64,000 nt of DNA, taken from Enemella dayhoffiae. GTDB lineage: Bacteria; Actinomycetota; Actinomycetes; Propionibacteriales; Propionibacteriaceae. The position numbers were made by a program, and so were the translations under genes. Shown piece after piece: positions 8,891 to 18,093 of the stretch (positions are counted from its first letter, which is position 1; each line of letters opens with the position of its first letter). The notes beneath the pieces were generated by a model. The model saw nothing but the letters and a program-made list of their open reading frames with translations. It was not told the origin of the DNA and ran no database searches. The stretch covers positions 124,001 to 188,000 of the forward strand of contig NZ_NMVQ01000023.1 of the NCBI RefSeq assembly GCF_002250625.1, read 5' to 3'.

Positions 8891-9516
8891 AGGTCGTCCT
8901 GGCGACCAACAACGCCAAGAAGCTGATCGAGCTGCGCCGGGTGTGCGAGGGGCTCGGCGTCGAGGTGCTCGGCCTGGCCGACGTGGCGTCCTATCCCGAA
9001 CCGGCCGAGACCGAGACCACCTTCGACGGCAACGCCCTGCTCAAGGCCCGCGCCTGCGTGGCCGCGACCGGCCTGCCGGCCCTGGCCGACGACTCCGGGA
9101 TCGCCGTCGACGCGCTGAACGGGATGCCGGGCGTACGCTCCGCACGCTGGGCCGGGCCCGGTGAGGGGGACGAGGCCAATCTGCGGCTGCTGCTGCGCCA
9201 GCTCACCGATCTCGACGGGGTACGCCGCGGCGCCCAGTTCGTCTGCGCCCTGGCGCTGGTCACCCCCGACGGCACCGAGCACGTCACCCGCGGGGTGATG
9301 CCGGGCCGGCTCGCCACTGAGCCCGCGGGGCAGAACGGGTTCGGTTACGACCCGATCTTCGTTCCCGAGGGGGACCAGCGGACGACGGCTGAGCTGACGG
9401 CAGCGGAGAAGGACGCGATCAGCCACCGCGGCCAGGCGATCCGGGCGATGCTGCCCCGGCTCGCCGAGCTGGCCGGATCGGCCGAGCGAGCGCAGCAGGC
9501 GGAGGAGAACCGATGA
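8887..9516 (+). CDS. rdgB: Non-canonical purine NTP pyrophosphatase (RdgB/HAM1)
   Basis: 209 residues. The N terminus [14 protein letters not shown], the [22 protein letters not shown] block and [12 protein letters not shown] are the HAM1/RdgB signature. It hydrolyses XTP, dITP and ITP, keeping them out of DNA. The GTG start forms a GTGA overlap with rph and the end forms an ATGA overlap with thyA, so rph-rdgB-thyA-folA are translationally coupled. Confidence 0.93.
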   Translation: MKVVLATNNAKKLIELRRVCEGLGVEVLGLADVASYPEPAETETTFDGNALLKARACVAATGLPALADDSGIAVDALNGMPGVRSARWAGPGEGDEANLRLLLRQLTDLDGVRRGAQFVCALALVTPDGTEHVTRGVMPGRLATEPAGQNGFGYDPIFVPEGDQRTTAELTAAEKDAISHRGQAIRAMLPRLAELAGSAERAQQAEENR

Positions 9517-10334
9517 AGCAATACCTCGACCTGGTGCAGCGGGTGCTCGACGAGGGCGTGGCCAAGTCCGACCGCACCGGCACCGGCACGCTCAGCCTGT
9601 TCGGGCCGCAACTGCGCTTCGACCTGACCGCCGGCTTCCCGCTGCTCACCACCAAGAAGGTGCACCTGCGCTCGGTGATCGGCGAGCTGCTGTGGTTCCT
9701 GCGCGGCGACTCCAACATCAAGTGGCTGCACGACAACGGCGTCACCATCTGGGACGAGTGGGCCGACGAGCAGGGTGAGCTCGGCCCCGTCTACGGCGTG
9801 CAGTGGCGCTCCTGGCCGACACCGGACGGCGGCCACGTCGACCAGATCGCCCGACTGATCGACGGGCTGCGCAGCAACCCCGACTCGCGGCGGCACCTGG
9901 TCTCGGCGTGGAACGTGAGCGAGCTCAAGCAGATGGCGCTGCCGCCCTGCCACACCTTCTTCCAGTTCTATGTCGCCCCGGCCGCCGAGGGTGACCCGGA
10001 CCGGCGCGGACACCTGAGCTGCCAGCTCTATCAGCGCTCGGCCGACATCTTCCTCGGCGTCCCCTTCAACATCGCCTCGTATGCCCTGCTCACCGAGATG
10101 GTCGCCCAGGTGTGCGACCTGCGGCCGGCGGAATTCGTGCACACGTTGGGAGATGCGCACCTCTACAGCAACCACCTGGAGCAGGCGCGCACCCAGCTGA
10201 CGCGCGACCCCCGGCCCCTGCCGCGGCTGCGGCTCAACCCTCAGATACGCCAGATCGACGACTTCGGCTTCGATGACATCGAGGTGCTCGACTATCACCC
10301 GCACCCCGGCATCAAGGCGCCGGTGGCGGTGTGA
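9513..10334 (+). CDS. thyA: Thymidylate synthase
   Basis: 273 residues; methylates dUMP to dTMP with methylene-tetrahydrofolate. The catalytic cysteine lies in [11 protein letters not shown], with DRTGTGT near the N terminus and [19 protein letters not shown] and DAHLYSNH further on. The gene sits directly before folA, which regenerates the folate cofactor it consumes. Confidence 0.95.
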   Translation: MKQYLDLVQRVLDEGVAKSDRTGTGTLSLFGPQLRFDLTAGFPLLTTKKVHLRSVIGELLWFLRGDSNIKWLHDNGVTIWDEWADEQGELGPVYGVQWRSWPTPDGGHVDQIARLIDGLRSNPDSRRHLVSAWNVSELKQMALPPCHTFFQFYVAPAAEGDPDRRGHLSCQLYQRSADIFLGVPFNIASYALLTEMVAQVCDLRPAEFVHTLGDAHLYSNHLEQARTQLTRDPRPLPRLRLNPQIRQIDDFGFDDIEVLDYHPHPGIKAPVAV

Positions 10335-10813
10335 ATCAGCCGATCACGGCGATCGCGGCGGTCGCGGCCAATCGGGTGATCGGTGCCGACAACGACCTGG
10401 TCTGGCGCAACGCTGATGACTTCAAGCGGTTCAAGGCGCTGACCATGGGCGGGGCGCTGGTGCTCGGCCGCAAGAACCACGAGGCGATCGGGCGGCCGCT
10501 GCCGGGCCGGGAGTCGTTCGTGGTCACCCGCAACCAGCACTGGCGGGCCGACGGCGTAGACGTCCATCACGATGTGGACGCCGCGATCGACGCCGCGCTG
10601 GCAACCGGGCGCCGGGTGTGGATCCTGGGCGGGGGAGAGGTGTACGCCCAGGCGTGGGCGCGTACCGAAGCCCTCGAGATCACCCACGTCGACCTCGCGT
10701 TGGAGGGGGACGTGTTGTTTCCCGAGATCGACCCAGCCGAGTGGACCGAGACCGCCCGGGAGGAGCGCGACGGGTTCCGCTGGGTGAGCTATCGGCGGGT
10801 CAGCCCAGCTTGA
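10331..10813 (+). CDS. folA: Dihydrofolate reductase
   Basis: 160 residues, GTG start overlapping the thyA stop (GTGA). Recognisable parts are [19 protein letters not shown], the [16 protein letters not shown] loop and [12 protein letters not shown] (NADPH binding). An Asn-Ala-Asp-Asp segment follows the substrate loop as usual. It reduces dihydrofolate made by ThyA. The last 14 bases overlap the convergent acetyltransferase gene. Confidence 0.93.
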   Translation: MNQPITAIAAVAANRVIGADNDLVWRNADDFKRFKALTMGGALVLGRKNHEAIGRPLPGRESFVVTRNQHWRADGVDVHHDVDAAIDAALATGRRVWILGGGEVYAQAWARTEALEITHVDLALEGDVLFPEIDPAEWTETAREERDGFRWVSYRRVSPA

Positions 10814-11285
10814 GCACGAACCGCTGCTCGACCCGGTCGGTGACCGGGTGCCGGCGGGTCTGTTCGGTGCCGATCCATCCCATCGCCTCATAGACGAAGA
10901 TCGCCCGGATGTTGTCGGCATAGACCCACAACTCGCCCGAGCTGAAATCGTTCTCCCGCATCGCGCCGGGCACCGCGACCAGCAGGCGGCGGGCCCAGCC
11001 TTCGCCCCAGTGCCCAGGGGCCACGCCCAGATAACGGATCTCGCCGACCTCCTCACCCGATCCGCGGGAGGGCTCGATCGCGGCGAACGCCATCATCCCC
11101 TCGTCGGTGTTCAGGCAGAGCAGGAAGGAACGGTCCGAGTGGGCCAGCGACTCCTGGACCAGGTTGACGGCCTCGTCGTGGTTGACATCGCTCGCCGGGT
11201 TCTCGTCGCGCTTGGCGGTGGCGTGGGCCCAGATCTGGGCAGCTTCTTCCGCGGCAGCAGCGTCTCGGGTCTTGACTGTTTCCAC
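10800..11285 (-). CDS. GNAT family N-acetyltransferase
   Basis: 161 residues. RYLGVAPGHWGEGWARRLL is the acetyl-CoA-binding motif A (R/Q-x-x-G-x-G/A) and YADNIRAIFVYEAMGW the family's C-terminal motif. The GTG at 11285 is preceded by AAGGAG at good spacing, so this start is chosen over longer in-frame options that run into the tRNA. The acceptor substrate is unknown. Confidence 0.8.
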   Translation of the reverse strand: METVKTRDAAAAEEAAQIWAHATAKRDENPASDVNHDEAVNLVQESLAHSDRSFLLCLNTDEGMMAFAAIEPSRGSGEEVGEIRYLGVAPGHWGEGWARRLLVAVPGAMRENDFSSGELWVYADNIRAIFVYEAMGWIGTEQTRRHPVTDRVEQRFVLKLG

Positions 11286-11339
11286 GGGATTCTCCTTACA
11301 GGCCGAGCGAGGGTCAACGGGGGGCGTGACCCACGCGGA

Positions 11340-11366
11340 AAAACTCTCACCCCGGAGGTCCACGGG
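11340..11366 (-). terminator. Possible terminator downstream of tRNA-Leu
   Basis: On the minus strand, a short GC-rich stem (CCCG/CGGG, 11350-11366) is followed by TGAGAGTTTTT. It lies after the tRNA-Leu 3' end and before the acetyltransferase start. The stem is only four base pairs, so support is limited. Confidence 0.3.
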
Positions 11367-11389
11367 CAAATCCGTCCGAGGACCGAGCG

Positions 11390-11470
11390 TGCCGAAGAAG
11401 GGAGTCGAACCCTCACGCGCGAAGCACAGGAACCTAAATCCTGCGTGTCTACCAGTTCCACCACTTCGGC
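11390..11470 (-). tRNA. tRNA-Leu (anticodon UAG)
   Basis: The minus strand folds as a type II tRNA. The 7-bp acceptor stem is GCCGAAG/CTTCGGC with discriminator A (from T at 11390). The D-arm contains GGTAGAC, the anticodon stem-loop is CAGGA-TTTAGGT-TCCTG, there is a short extra arm, and the T-arm is AGGGTTCGACTCCCT. The anticodon is UAG, reading CUA/CUG leucine codons. The CCA end is not encoded. Confidence 0.93.
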
Positions 11471-11504
11471 CTGGCCCCAAGTGTACGGGGCTGGCGAGTG
11501 GGGC

Positions 11505-11984
11505 TCAGACGCCGATCTCGCGGCGCAGCCGCTCCACGTGACCGGTGGCGCGGACGTTGTGCTGGGCGAGACTGATGGTGCCCTTGCCGTCGCCGTCCAC
11601 GTCCACCACGAAGGTGGAGCGGATCACCCCCTGCACCTGCTTGCCATACATCGTCTTGGTGCCATAGGCGCCGTAGGCGTCCATCACCGAACGGTCCGGG
11701 TCCGACAGCAGCGGAAAGGCGATCGACTCCTTGTCGGCGAACTTAGCCAGCTTCTCCGGCTTGTCCGGCGAGATGCCGAGCACGTCGACCCCGGCCCCCT
11801 CGAACTCCTTCATCGCGGCGGTGAAGTCGATCGCCTGGGTGGTACAACCGGGGGTCATCGCGGCGGGATAGAAATAGACCACGACCCGGCGTCCGGCGTG
11901 GTCGGCCAGGGAGACGCTGTCGCCCTTGGAGTCGGTCAGGGTGAAGGCGGGGGCGGCGTCGCCGGCTTCCAGTCGCGTGTTCAT
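11505..11984 (-). CDS. bcp: Peroxiredoxin, BCP/PrxQ type thiol peroxidase
   Basis: 159 residues from ATG at 11984 (an alternative GTG lies two codons earlier). The peroxidatic cysteine is C47 in PAAMTPGCTTQ. Most BCP proteins carry a resolving cysteine five residues later (TPGCTxEACDF), but here that position is isoleucine (AIDF), so this should be a one-Cys enzyme needing an external thiol. It reduces peroxides in the cytoplasm. Confidence 0.9.
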   Translation of the reverse strand: MNTRLEAGDAAPAFTLTDSKGDSVSLADHAGRRVVVYFYPAAMTPGCTTQAIDFTAAMKEFEGAGVDVLGISPDKPEKLAKFADKESIAFPLLSDPDRSVMDAYGAYGTKTMYGKQVQGVIRSTFVVDVDGDGKGTISLAQHNVRATGHVERLRREIGV

Positions 11985-12093
11985 GGCCACACCCTAGCGT
12001 CAGCCCCGCGGGCGGCCCTGTTGTACTAGGCTGCGGTACCGACCCGTAACCCCTGGCACCTGGGGGGTACGCCAACCGTGACGAGGAGTCCCA

Positions 12094-12408
12094 GTGGCAG
12101 ACCAGAATTCTCGCAGCCGGTCGCAGATCGAGGCCGATCTCGCCGCGGCGCGCGCCCGGCTGTCGGCCAACCTGGAGCACATGATCGACCAGGTCCACCC
12201 GACGAACATCAAGCGGCGCCAGGTGCAGGAGTTCAAGTCGTTCGCCCAGGGCGAGTACGACAACGCCCGGCAGCAGTTCAAGACCCGCACCGGGGAGTGG
12301 CGGCTGGATCGGATCGCCGCCGTCGGCGGCGCCGTGGTCGGCTTCGTCGTCTTCGTCTCCGTGCTCCGTGCGGTCGTCCGCAAGAGCAAGCAGGCTGGGG
12401 ATTCCTGA
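12094..12408 (+). CDS. DUF3618 family small membrane protein
   Basis: 104 residues, GTG start. An N-terminal charged helix (SRSQIEADLAAARARLSANL) followed by one C-terminal transmembrane segment (IAAVGGAVVGFVVFVSVLRAVV) matches DUF3618. The function is unknown. It lies just before the GroES-like gene, with five bases between. Confidence 0.75.
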   Translation: MADQNSRSRSQIEADLAAARARLSANLEHMIDQVHPTNIKRRQVQEFKSFAQGEYDNARQQFKTRTGEWRLDRIAAVGGAVVGFVVFVSVLRAVVRKSKQAGDS

Positions 12409-12412
12409 ATCC

Positions 12413-12754
12413 GTGAGTAGCACCGCCGACGAGTTGGGGGAGTCCCTGCCGATCCGCATGCTGCATGACCGGGTGCTCGTGTCCACCGACGGGGAGGCCG
12501 GTGAGCGGCGCAGCGGTGGCGGCATCGTGATCCCGGCCACCGTGGCGATCGGACGCCGCCTGACCTGGGGCAAGGTGGTCGCCGCCGGCGCGAGCGTACG
12601 CTCGGTCAAGGTGGGCGACCGGGTGCTGTTCGACCCCGAGGATCGCGCCGAGGTCGAGGTGCGCGGCAAGGACTTCGTGCTGCTGCGCGAGCGTGACCTG
12701 CACGCCGTGGCCGCCGAGCGACTCTCCGACGGGCACACCGGCCTCTATCTGTAG
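12413..12754 (+). CDS. GroES-like (Cpn10) co-chaperone family protein
   Basis: 113 residues. Contains the Cpn10 pattern IRMLHDRVLV...GGIVIPA and GKVVAAGAS...VKVGDRVLFD. It is not beside a groEL gene and lacks the strong match of a canonical GroES, so it is probably the diverged GroES paralogue common in actinobacteria. The GTG at 12413 was chosen because the sequence ahead of it overlaps the previous gene. Confidence 0.75.
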   Translation: MSSTADELGESLPIRMLHDRVLVSTDGEAGERRSGGGIVIPATVAIGRRLTWGKVVAAGASVRSVKVGDRVLFDPEDRAEVEVRGKDFVLLRERDLHAVAAERLSDGHTGLYL

Positions 12755-12944
12755 GCCCGCGACTTCGGGTGCGTTTCCATGGGCTGGGCAGTCGTCAAGA
12801 CCGTTTTGAATACCGAATGGTCAGAACTTCATAACGATCCGTCCGGGAATGGGTAGCTGAACGTTTCAGAAGCGGGAACCCGGGTCTACTGTGTGCCTTG
12901 TCCACCCCTGCAGAGGGCATCAGACACAACGAAGTGAGGCACAC

Positions 12945-14270
12945 ATGTCATTCGTACGCCGTACCGGTCGCGTGGCGACCGTCGGAGCAGCCGTCGGTGC
13001 GATGGTGCTGCTGGCCGCCTGTGGTGGTGGCGGAAACAGTGGCGGGAACACCACCGGCGGAGGCCAGCAGCAGGCCGGCCCCAACTGGAACGAGAAGGGC
13101 CCGATCCAGTTCGTCTCCGGCAAGGACACCTCGAACGCGGTCCCGCAGATCATCGACAAGTGGAACGCGCAGCACCCCGATCAGAAGGTGACCTTCATCG
13201 AGCTGAGCGATTCGGCCGATGAGCAGCGCAACGCGATGATCCAGAACTATCAGACCAAGGGTGCCGACAAGACCATCTACGACATGGACGTGGTCTGGAC
13301 CGCCGAGTTCGCGGCCAACCAGTATGTCGTCGCCCTCCCGGACGGCAAGTTCGACACCTCCAAGATGCTGAAGCCGGCCGTGGACGGTGCCACCTACTTC
13401 AACAAGCTGTACGCCGTGCCGGTCACCTCCGACGGCGGGCTGCTGTTCTATCGCAAGGACTGGATGGACGCCGCCGGCATCACCGCCGCGCCGAAGACCC
13501 TCGACGAGGTGAAGACCGCCTGCAAGCAGATGAAGGAGAAGGTGGCCGAGGCCAAAAATGCCGACTGCTACGCCGGTCAGTTCCAGAAGTACGAGGGCCT
13601 GACGGTGAACGTGTCCGAGGCGATCAACTCCGCCGGCGGCAACATCGTCAAGGACGGCAAGGTCAGCGTCAACAGCCCCGAGGCCCAGAAGGGTCTGCAG
13701 TGGATCGCCGACGGCTTCAAGGACGGCACCATCCCGCAGGGTGCGATCACCTGGAAGGAGGAGGAGTCCCGTCAGGCGTTCCAGGACGGCAAGCTGATGT
13801 TCCTGCGCAACTGGCCCTACGTCTACTCCAAGTTCTCCGCCGCTGACGGCTCGTCGAAGGTCAACGGCAAGTTCGGCGTCGCCGCGCTGCCGGGTGTTGG
13901 TGGACCGGGCGTCTCCTCGCTGGGTGGCCACTCGTACGCCGTCGCCCAGCACGCCAAGAACAAGGGCACCGCGCTCGACTTCATCGCCTTCGCGGCGGCC
14001 GAGGAGCAACAGAAGCAGCGCACCATCACCTCCTCGCTGGCCCCGACCCTGGAGTCGCTCTATTCCGACCAGGAGCTGGTCGCCAAGTACCCCTACCTGA
14101 CCCCGCTGAAGCAGTCGATCGCCGGCGCCCAGCCGCGGCCGAAGGTCGTCAAGTATGGCGATGCCTCGAAGGCCATCCAGGACGCCTCGTATGGCGTGCT
14201 GCAGGGCCAGAAGGACGCGAAGTCCGCGACCGCGGAGCTCCAGACCAAGCTGGAGGGCCTGGTCAAGTGA
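12945..14270 (+). CDS. Sugar ABC transporter substrate-binding lipoprotein (LpqY-like, CUT1)
   Basis: 441 residues. A lipoprotein signal ends in LLAACGGGG (lipobox LAAC), so the mature protein is anchored to the membrane surface. The pattern (SNDS-like DTSNAVPQIIDKW, VTFIEL, DMDVVWTAEFA) resembles trehalose/maltose-binding LpqY and MalE relatives; the substrate is a guess. ATG at 12945 has a GTGAGG site. The 190 bases upstream hold no gene and presumably the promoter. It is followed by a strong hairpin and two permeases. Confidence 0.85.
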   Translation: MSFVRRTGRVATVGAAVGAMVLLAACGGGGNSGGNTTGGGQQQAGPNWNEKGPIQFVSGKDTSNAVPQIIDKWNAQHPDQKVTFIELSDSADEQRNAMIQNYQTKGADKTIYDMDVVWTAEFAANQYVVALPDGKFDTSKMLKPAVDGATYFNKLYAVPVTSDGGLLFYRKDWMDAAGITAAPKTLDEVKTACKQMKEKVAEAKNADCYAGQFQKYEGLTVNVSEAINSAGGNIVKDGKVSVNSPEAQKGLQWIADGFKDGTIPQGAITWKEEESRQAFQDGKLMFLRNWPYVYSKFSAADGSSKVNGKFGVAALPGVGGPGVSSLGGHSYAVAQHAKNKGTALDFIAFAAAEEQQKQRTITSSLAPTLESLYSDQELVAKYPYLTPLKQSIAGAQPRPKVVKYGDASKAIQDASYGVLQGQKDAKSATAELQTKLEGLVK

Positions 14271-14275
14271 AGTAA

Positions 14276-14322
14276 CACCACGGGCGGGTGAGTGCCGGAA
14301 CCGACACCACCCGCCCGTGGTG
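14276..14322 (+). other. Strong intercistronic hairpin between binding protein and permease genes
   Basis: A perfect 15-bp inverted repeat: 14276-14290 (CACCACGGGCGGGTG) pairs with 14308-14322, with a 17-base loop. It lies 6 bases after the binding-protein stop and has no U-run. Such structures usually stabilise the upstream mRNA or reduce read-through, giving more binding protein than permease. Confidence 0.75.
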
Positions 14323-14357
14323 GCCCCACTGCCAGACGCGCCACAAGGAGGTGTGCT

Positions 14358-15409
14358 GTGTCCACAACAACCAAGTCCGCTCCGCAGAGCTCGGCCGGTG
14401 GCCGCAAGGGCAAGAAGAACGCCCTGTCCGACGGCCAGTCCAGCTTTGCCGCGCTGCTGCTGTCACCCACGATGGTCGTCATCCTCGCCGTCGTCGGCGT
14501 ACCCATCTTGCTGTCCATCCGCGAGTCGTTCTTCAAGCGGAACGACGGGGTCGACCCCAACACTGGTCTGGTCCAGCAGGGTGAGCAGTTCGTCGGCCTC
14601 GGCAACTACGCCAGCATCTTCGCCGACAACGCCACGGTCACCGGCATGTGGGGGCCGATGGACCGGTTCTGGAACGCGTTTTGGAACACCTCGGCGATCA
14701 CCCTGATCTGCATCATCCTGGAGACGGTGCTGGGTGTCGCGATGGCGATCATCATGTCCAAGGCATTCCGCGGCCGCGGCATCGTCCGCGCCGGAATCCT
14801 TGTCCCGTGGGCGATTCCGACGATCGTGTCGGCGTTGATGTGGAAGCTGATCTTCGACGAGGCGGGTATCGCCAATAAGATCCTCGGCCAGCAGGTGCTG
14901 TGGTTGGCCGACAACACGTCCTCGTTCTGGGCGATCATCATCGCCGACGTCTGGAAGACCGCGCCGTTCATCGGGCTGCTCACCCTGGCGGGTCTGCAGA
15001 CGATTCCGGCCGAGGTCTATGAGGCGGCCAAGGTGGACGGCGCCAGCGCCTGGCAGCAGTTCACCCGGATCACCCTGCCGATGATCAAGCCCTCGTTGGT
15101 GGTGGCGGTGCTCTTCCGCACCCTCGACACGATGCGCATGTTCGATCTGCCCTACGGCATGATCGGCCCCGGCAAGTATTTCGTGGAAACCCTGTCGGTG
15201 TTCGCCTACGACGAGGCCAACCAGACCCGCTACGGGCCGGCCTCGGCATACTCGATCATCCTGTTCCTCTACATCATGCTGATCGCCTTCCTGTTCGTGA
15301 AGTTCCTCGGCGCCGACGTCGTCGGTGACGAGGAGGTGAAGGCCGTTCGCGAGGCCAAGAAGCGACGTCGCAAGCAGCAGAAGACCATCACCAGTGGGGA
15401 GTCGGCAGC

Positions 15410-15413
<4 letters not shown>
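14358..15413 (+). CDS. Sugar ABC transporter permease (MalF/SugA type)
   Basis: 351 residues, GTG start with an AAGGAGG site (14345-14351). About six membrane segments are visible. The EAA loop EAAKVDGASAWQQFTRITLP, which contacts the ATPase, is intact. It forms a heterodimer with the next gene's product (ATGA overlap). No ATPase gene is nearby, so a shared MsiK-type ATPase is expected. Confidence 0.88.
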
Positions 15414-16357
<944 letters not shown>

Positions 16358-16373
16358 CACCAGGCTCCAGCGA

Positions 16374-16407
16374 AGAGGGGTCCGTCCGGTTCCGGGCGGG
16401 CCCCTCT
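16374..16407 (+). terminator. Terminator of the sugar ABC operon
   Basis: 16374-16389 (AGAGGGGTCCGTCCGG) pairs with 16392-16407 (CCGGGCGGGCCCCTCT), allowing G-U pairs, over a two-base loop. It begins 17 bases after the permease stop; only a loose T-rich stretch follows. Confidence 0.7.
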
Positions 16408-16470
16408 CGTTGGGGTGGAATAACTCGTTTTGCGCACCGACCGGCGAGCCAGTATTGTTATTCCTCGCGC

Positions 16471-16543
<73 letters not shown>

Positions 16544-16552
16544 CCAGTCACA

Positions 16553-16589
16553 GAAGGCCCCCGGACGACCTGCGTCGCCGGGGGTCTTC
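16553..16589 (+). terminator. Terminator after tRNA-Lys
   Basis: GAAGGCCCCCGG (16553-16564) pairs with CCGGGGGTCTTC (16578-16589) with one G-U, loop 13 bases, ten bases after the tRNA end. Confidence 0.65.
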
Positions 16590-16616
16590 ACGTTTCCGCG
16601 GGCGTACAGTGCCTGC

Positions 16617-17363
16617 GTGACCACCGCCGAACGCGACCCGCAGCTCACCGTCGAGCTGGTGCTGACCGCGGTCGAGCAGGTGCCACCGGGCCGGGTGGTC
16701 AGCTATGGCGACCTGGCCGAGTTGGTCGGCACCTCCGCCCGGGGAGTGGGCCGGATCATGGCGGTGCACGGCTCCGCGGTGCCGTGGTGGCGGGTGACCA
16801 ACGCCGCGGGGGAGTTCCCCCCGCAGCTGTTGGAGCGCGCGTACCCGCACTGGGTCGAGGAGGGCATTCTGCTCGCGCGCTCGGGCCGCGGCTGCCGGAT
16901 CGCGGACCACCGCGTGGACCTGGACGCGCTCGCCGAGGCGTACGCCGTAGCGGCCCGCGACCTGCTCGAACCGGAGGAGCCCGCCGGTCCGGTGCTGGTG
17001 GTGGACGCCGCCAACGTGATCGGTTCGGTGCCTGACGGCTGGTGGCGGGACCGGCCCGGCGCGGCCCGGCGGTTGCACGCCGCGCTGCTGGCGGCCCCCG
17101 GGGAGTACGCGCGGATCGTGCTGGTGCTGGAGGGCAGGGCCCGCAGCGGAGTATCCGAGGGGACGACCGGAAAGGTCATCACGGTGCACGCGCCCGGTTC
17201 CGGCGACGACGAACTGGTCGAGCAGTGCGCCCGGTGGACCGAGGTCGGGGAGGTCACCCTGGTCACCGCCGACCGGGGGCTGATCGCCCGGGTGGAGCGG
17301 TTCGGCGTGCGGATCACTGGCCCTCGGGCGGTCCGCGACGGTGTCGGCGCCGGGCCGGGGTGA
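16617..17363 (+). CDS. Alkyltransferase-like (ATL) domain fused to a NYN/PIN-like nuclease domain
   Basis: 248 residues, GTG start. Residues ~8-100 match the DNA-binding domain of O6-alkylguanine transferases (PPGRVVSYGDLAELVG...RGVGRIMA). The active-site PCHR is replaced by P56-W57-W58-R59, so it cannot transfer alkyl groups and is an ATL protein that flags alkylated bases. From ~125 on, VLVVDAANVIG, GSGDDELV and VTADRGL supply the acidic residues of a NYN/PIN-like metal nuclease. The fusion suggests a lesion-recognising nuclease; the activity itself is inference. Confidence 0.8.
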   Translation: MTTAERDPQLTVELVLTAVEQVPPGRVVSYGDLAELVGTSARGVGRIMAVHGSAVPWWRVTNAAGEFPPQLLERAYPHWVEEGILLARSGRGCRIADHRVDLDALAEAYAVAARDLLEPEEPAGPVLVVDAANVIGSVPDGWWRDRPGAARRLHAALLAAPGEYARIVLVLEGRARSGVSEGTTGKVITVHAPGSGDDELVEQCARWTEVGEVTLVTADRGLIARVERFGVRITGPRAVRDGVGAGPG

Positions 17364-17365
17364 GA

Positions 17366-17377
17366 CGACAGGCTCAG
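17366..17377. repeat. Palindromic repeat arm overlapping the gatD stop
   Basis: CGACAGGCTCAG is identical to 12 bases of the repeat arm seen at 7320. It contributes the TGA stop codon of gatD (minus strand, 17374-17376). Confidence 0.5.
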
Positions 17378-18093
17378 CGGCGCACCGCCGCCAACCGGTC
17401 ACGGCGCAGCGCATCGTGCTCGGGCGAGGGCAGCGGATCCAGCTCGTGGTCGAGTGCCAGTTGCAGCAGCCAGTCGGCCAGGGCTGGGTTGCGGGGCAGG
17501 ATCGGGCCGTGCGGATAGGTGCCCACCACCTTGCCCTGGACCGCGCCCTCGGTGCCGTCGTCGGCGTTGCCGACGCCGATCTCGCGGCGGGCCAGCGGGG
17601 TCGCGTCAGCGCCCAGGTGCGTGTAGCCGCCATGGTTCTCGAAGCCGGTCAGCCAGGCGTCATCCCCGGCCTGGGCACCCGGCGCCGTCCACCGGTGCAG
17701 CACCTCACCGACCGCCCGCTTCGGCCCGCGGGTGGTGGTCACGTCCAGCAGTCCGAGGCCCTCGCGCAGCTCGTCGGCGTCACCGACCCCGAAGCTGTGC
17801 CCGAGCACCTGATATCCCGCACAGACAGCGAAAACGACCGCCCCCCGGTCGACCGCGCGATGCAGCCCACCGTCGGCCTTGAGCGCCCTCACCGCCGAGG
17901 TCTGGGCGCCGTCCTCGCCGCCGCCGAGCAGGAAGATGTCACCGGTGTCCGGCAGCGGCTGGCCCGGCTCGACCTGGGTCAGCGTCGCGTCGATGCCGCG
18001 CCACTGGGCCCGCTTGAGCAGCACCTTGCCGTTGCCCTGGTCGCCGTAGATTCCCAGTAGGGACTGATAGACGTTGACGATCTCCAGGCTCAT
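17374..18093 (-). CDS. gatD: GatD, glutaminase subunit of lipid II isoglutaminyl synthase
   Basis: 239 residues. A class I glutamine amidotransferase of the cobyric-acid-synthase type: the nucleophile is in FAVCAGYQVLG and the histidine in GTYPHGPILPRNP. It supplies ammonia to MurT, which amidates the alpha-carboxyl of D-Glu in lipid II. The start ATG at 18093 overlaps the murT stop (ATGA), and the pair is co-transcribed. Confidence 0.9.
   Translation of the reverse strand: MSLEIVNVYQSLLGIYGDQGNGKVLLKRAQWRGIDATLTQVEPGQPLPDTGDIFLLGGGEDGAQTSAVRALKADGGLHRAVDRGAVVFAVCAGYQVLGHSFGVGDADELREGLGLLDVTTTRGPKRAVGEVLHRWTAPGAQAGDDAWLTGFENHGGYTHLGADATPLARREIGVGNADDGTEGAVQGKVVGTYPHGPILPRNPALADWLLQLALDHELDPLPSPEHDALRRDRLAAVRR

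Noticed and set aside
12948-14009. 353-codon minus-strand frame across the sugar-binding protein gene
   Set aside because: Shadow frame: rich in Val/Leu/Gly/Asp with no recognisable domain, while the plus strand has a lipobox and family motifs.
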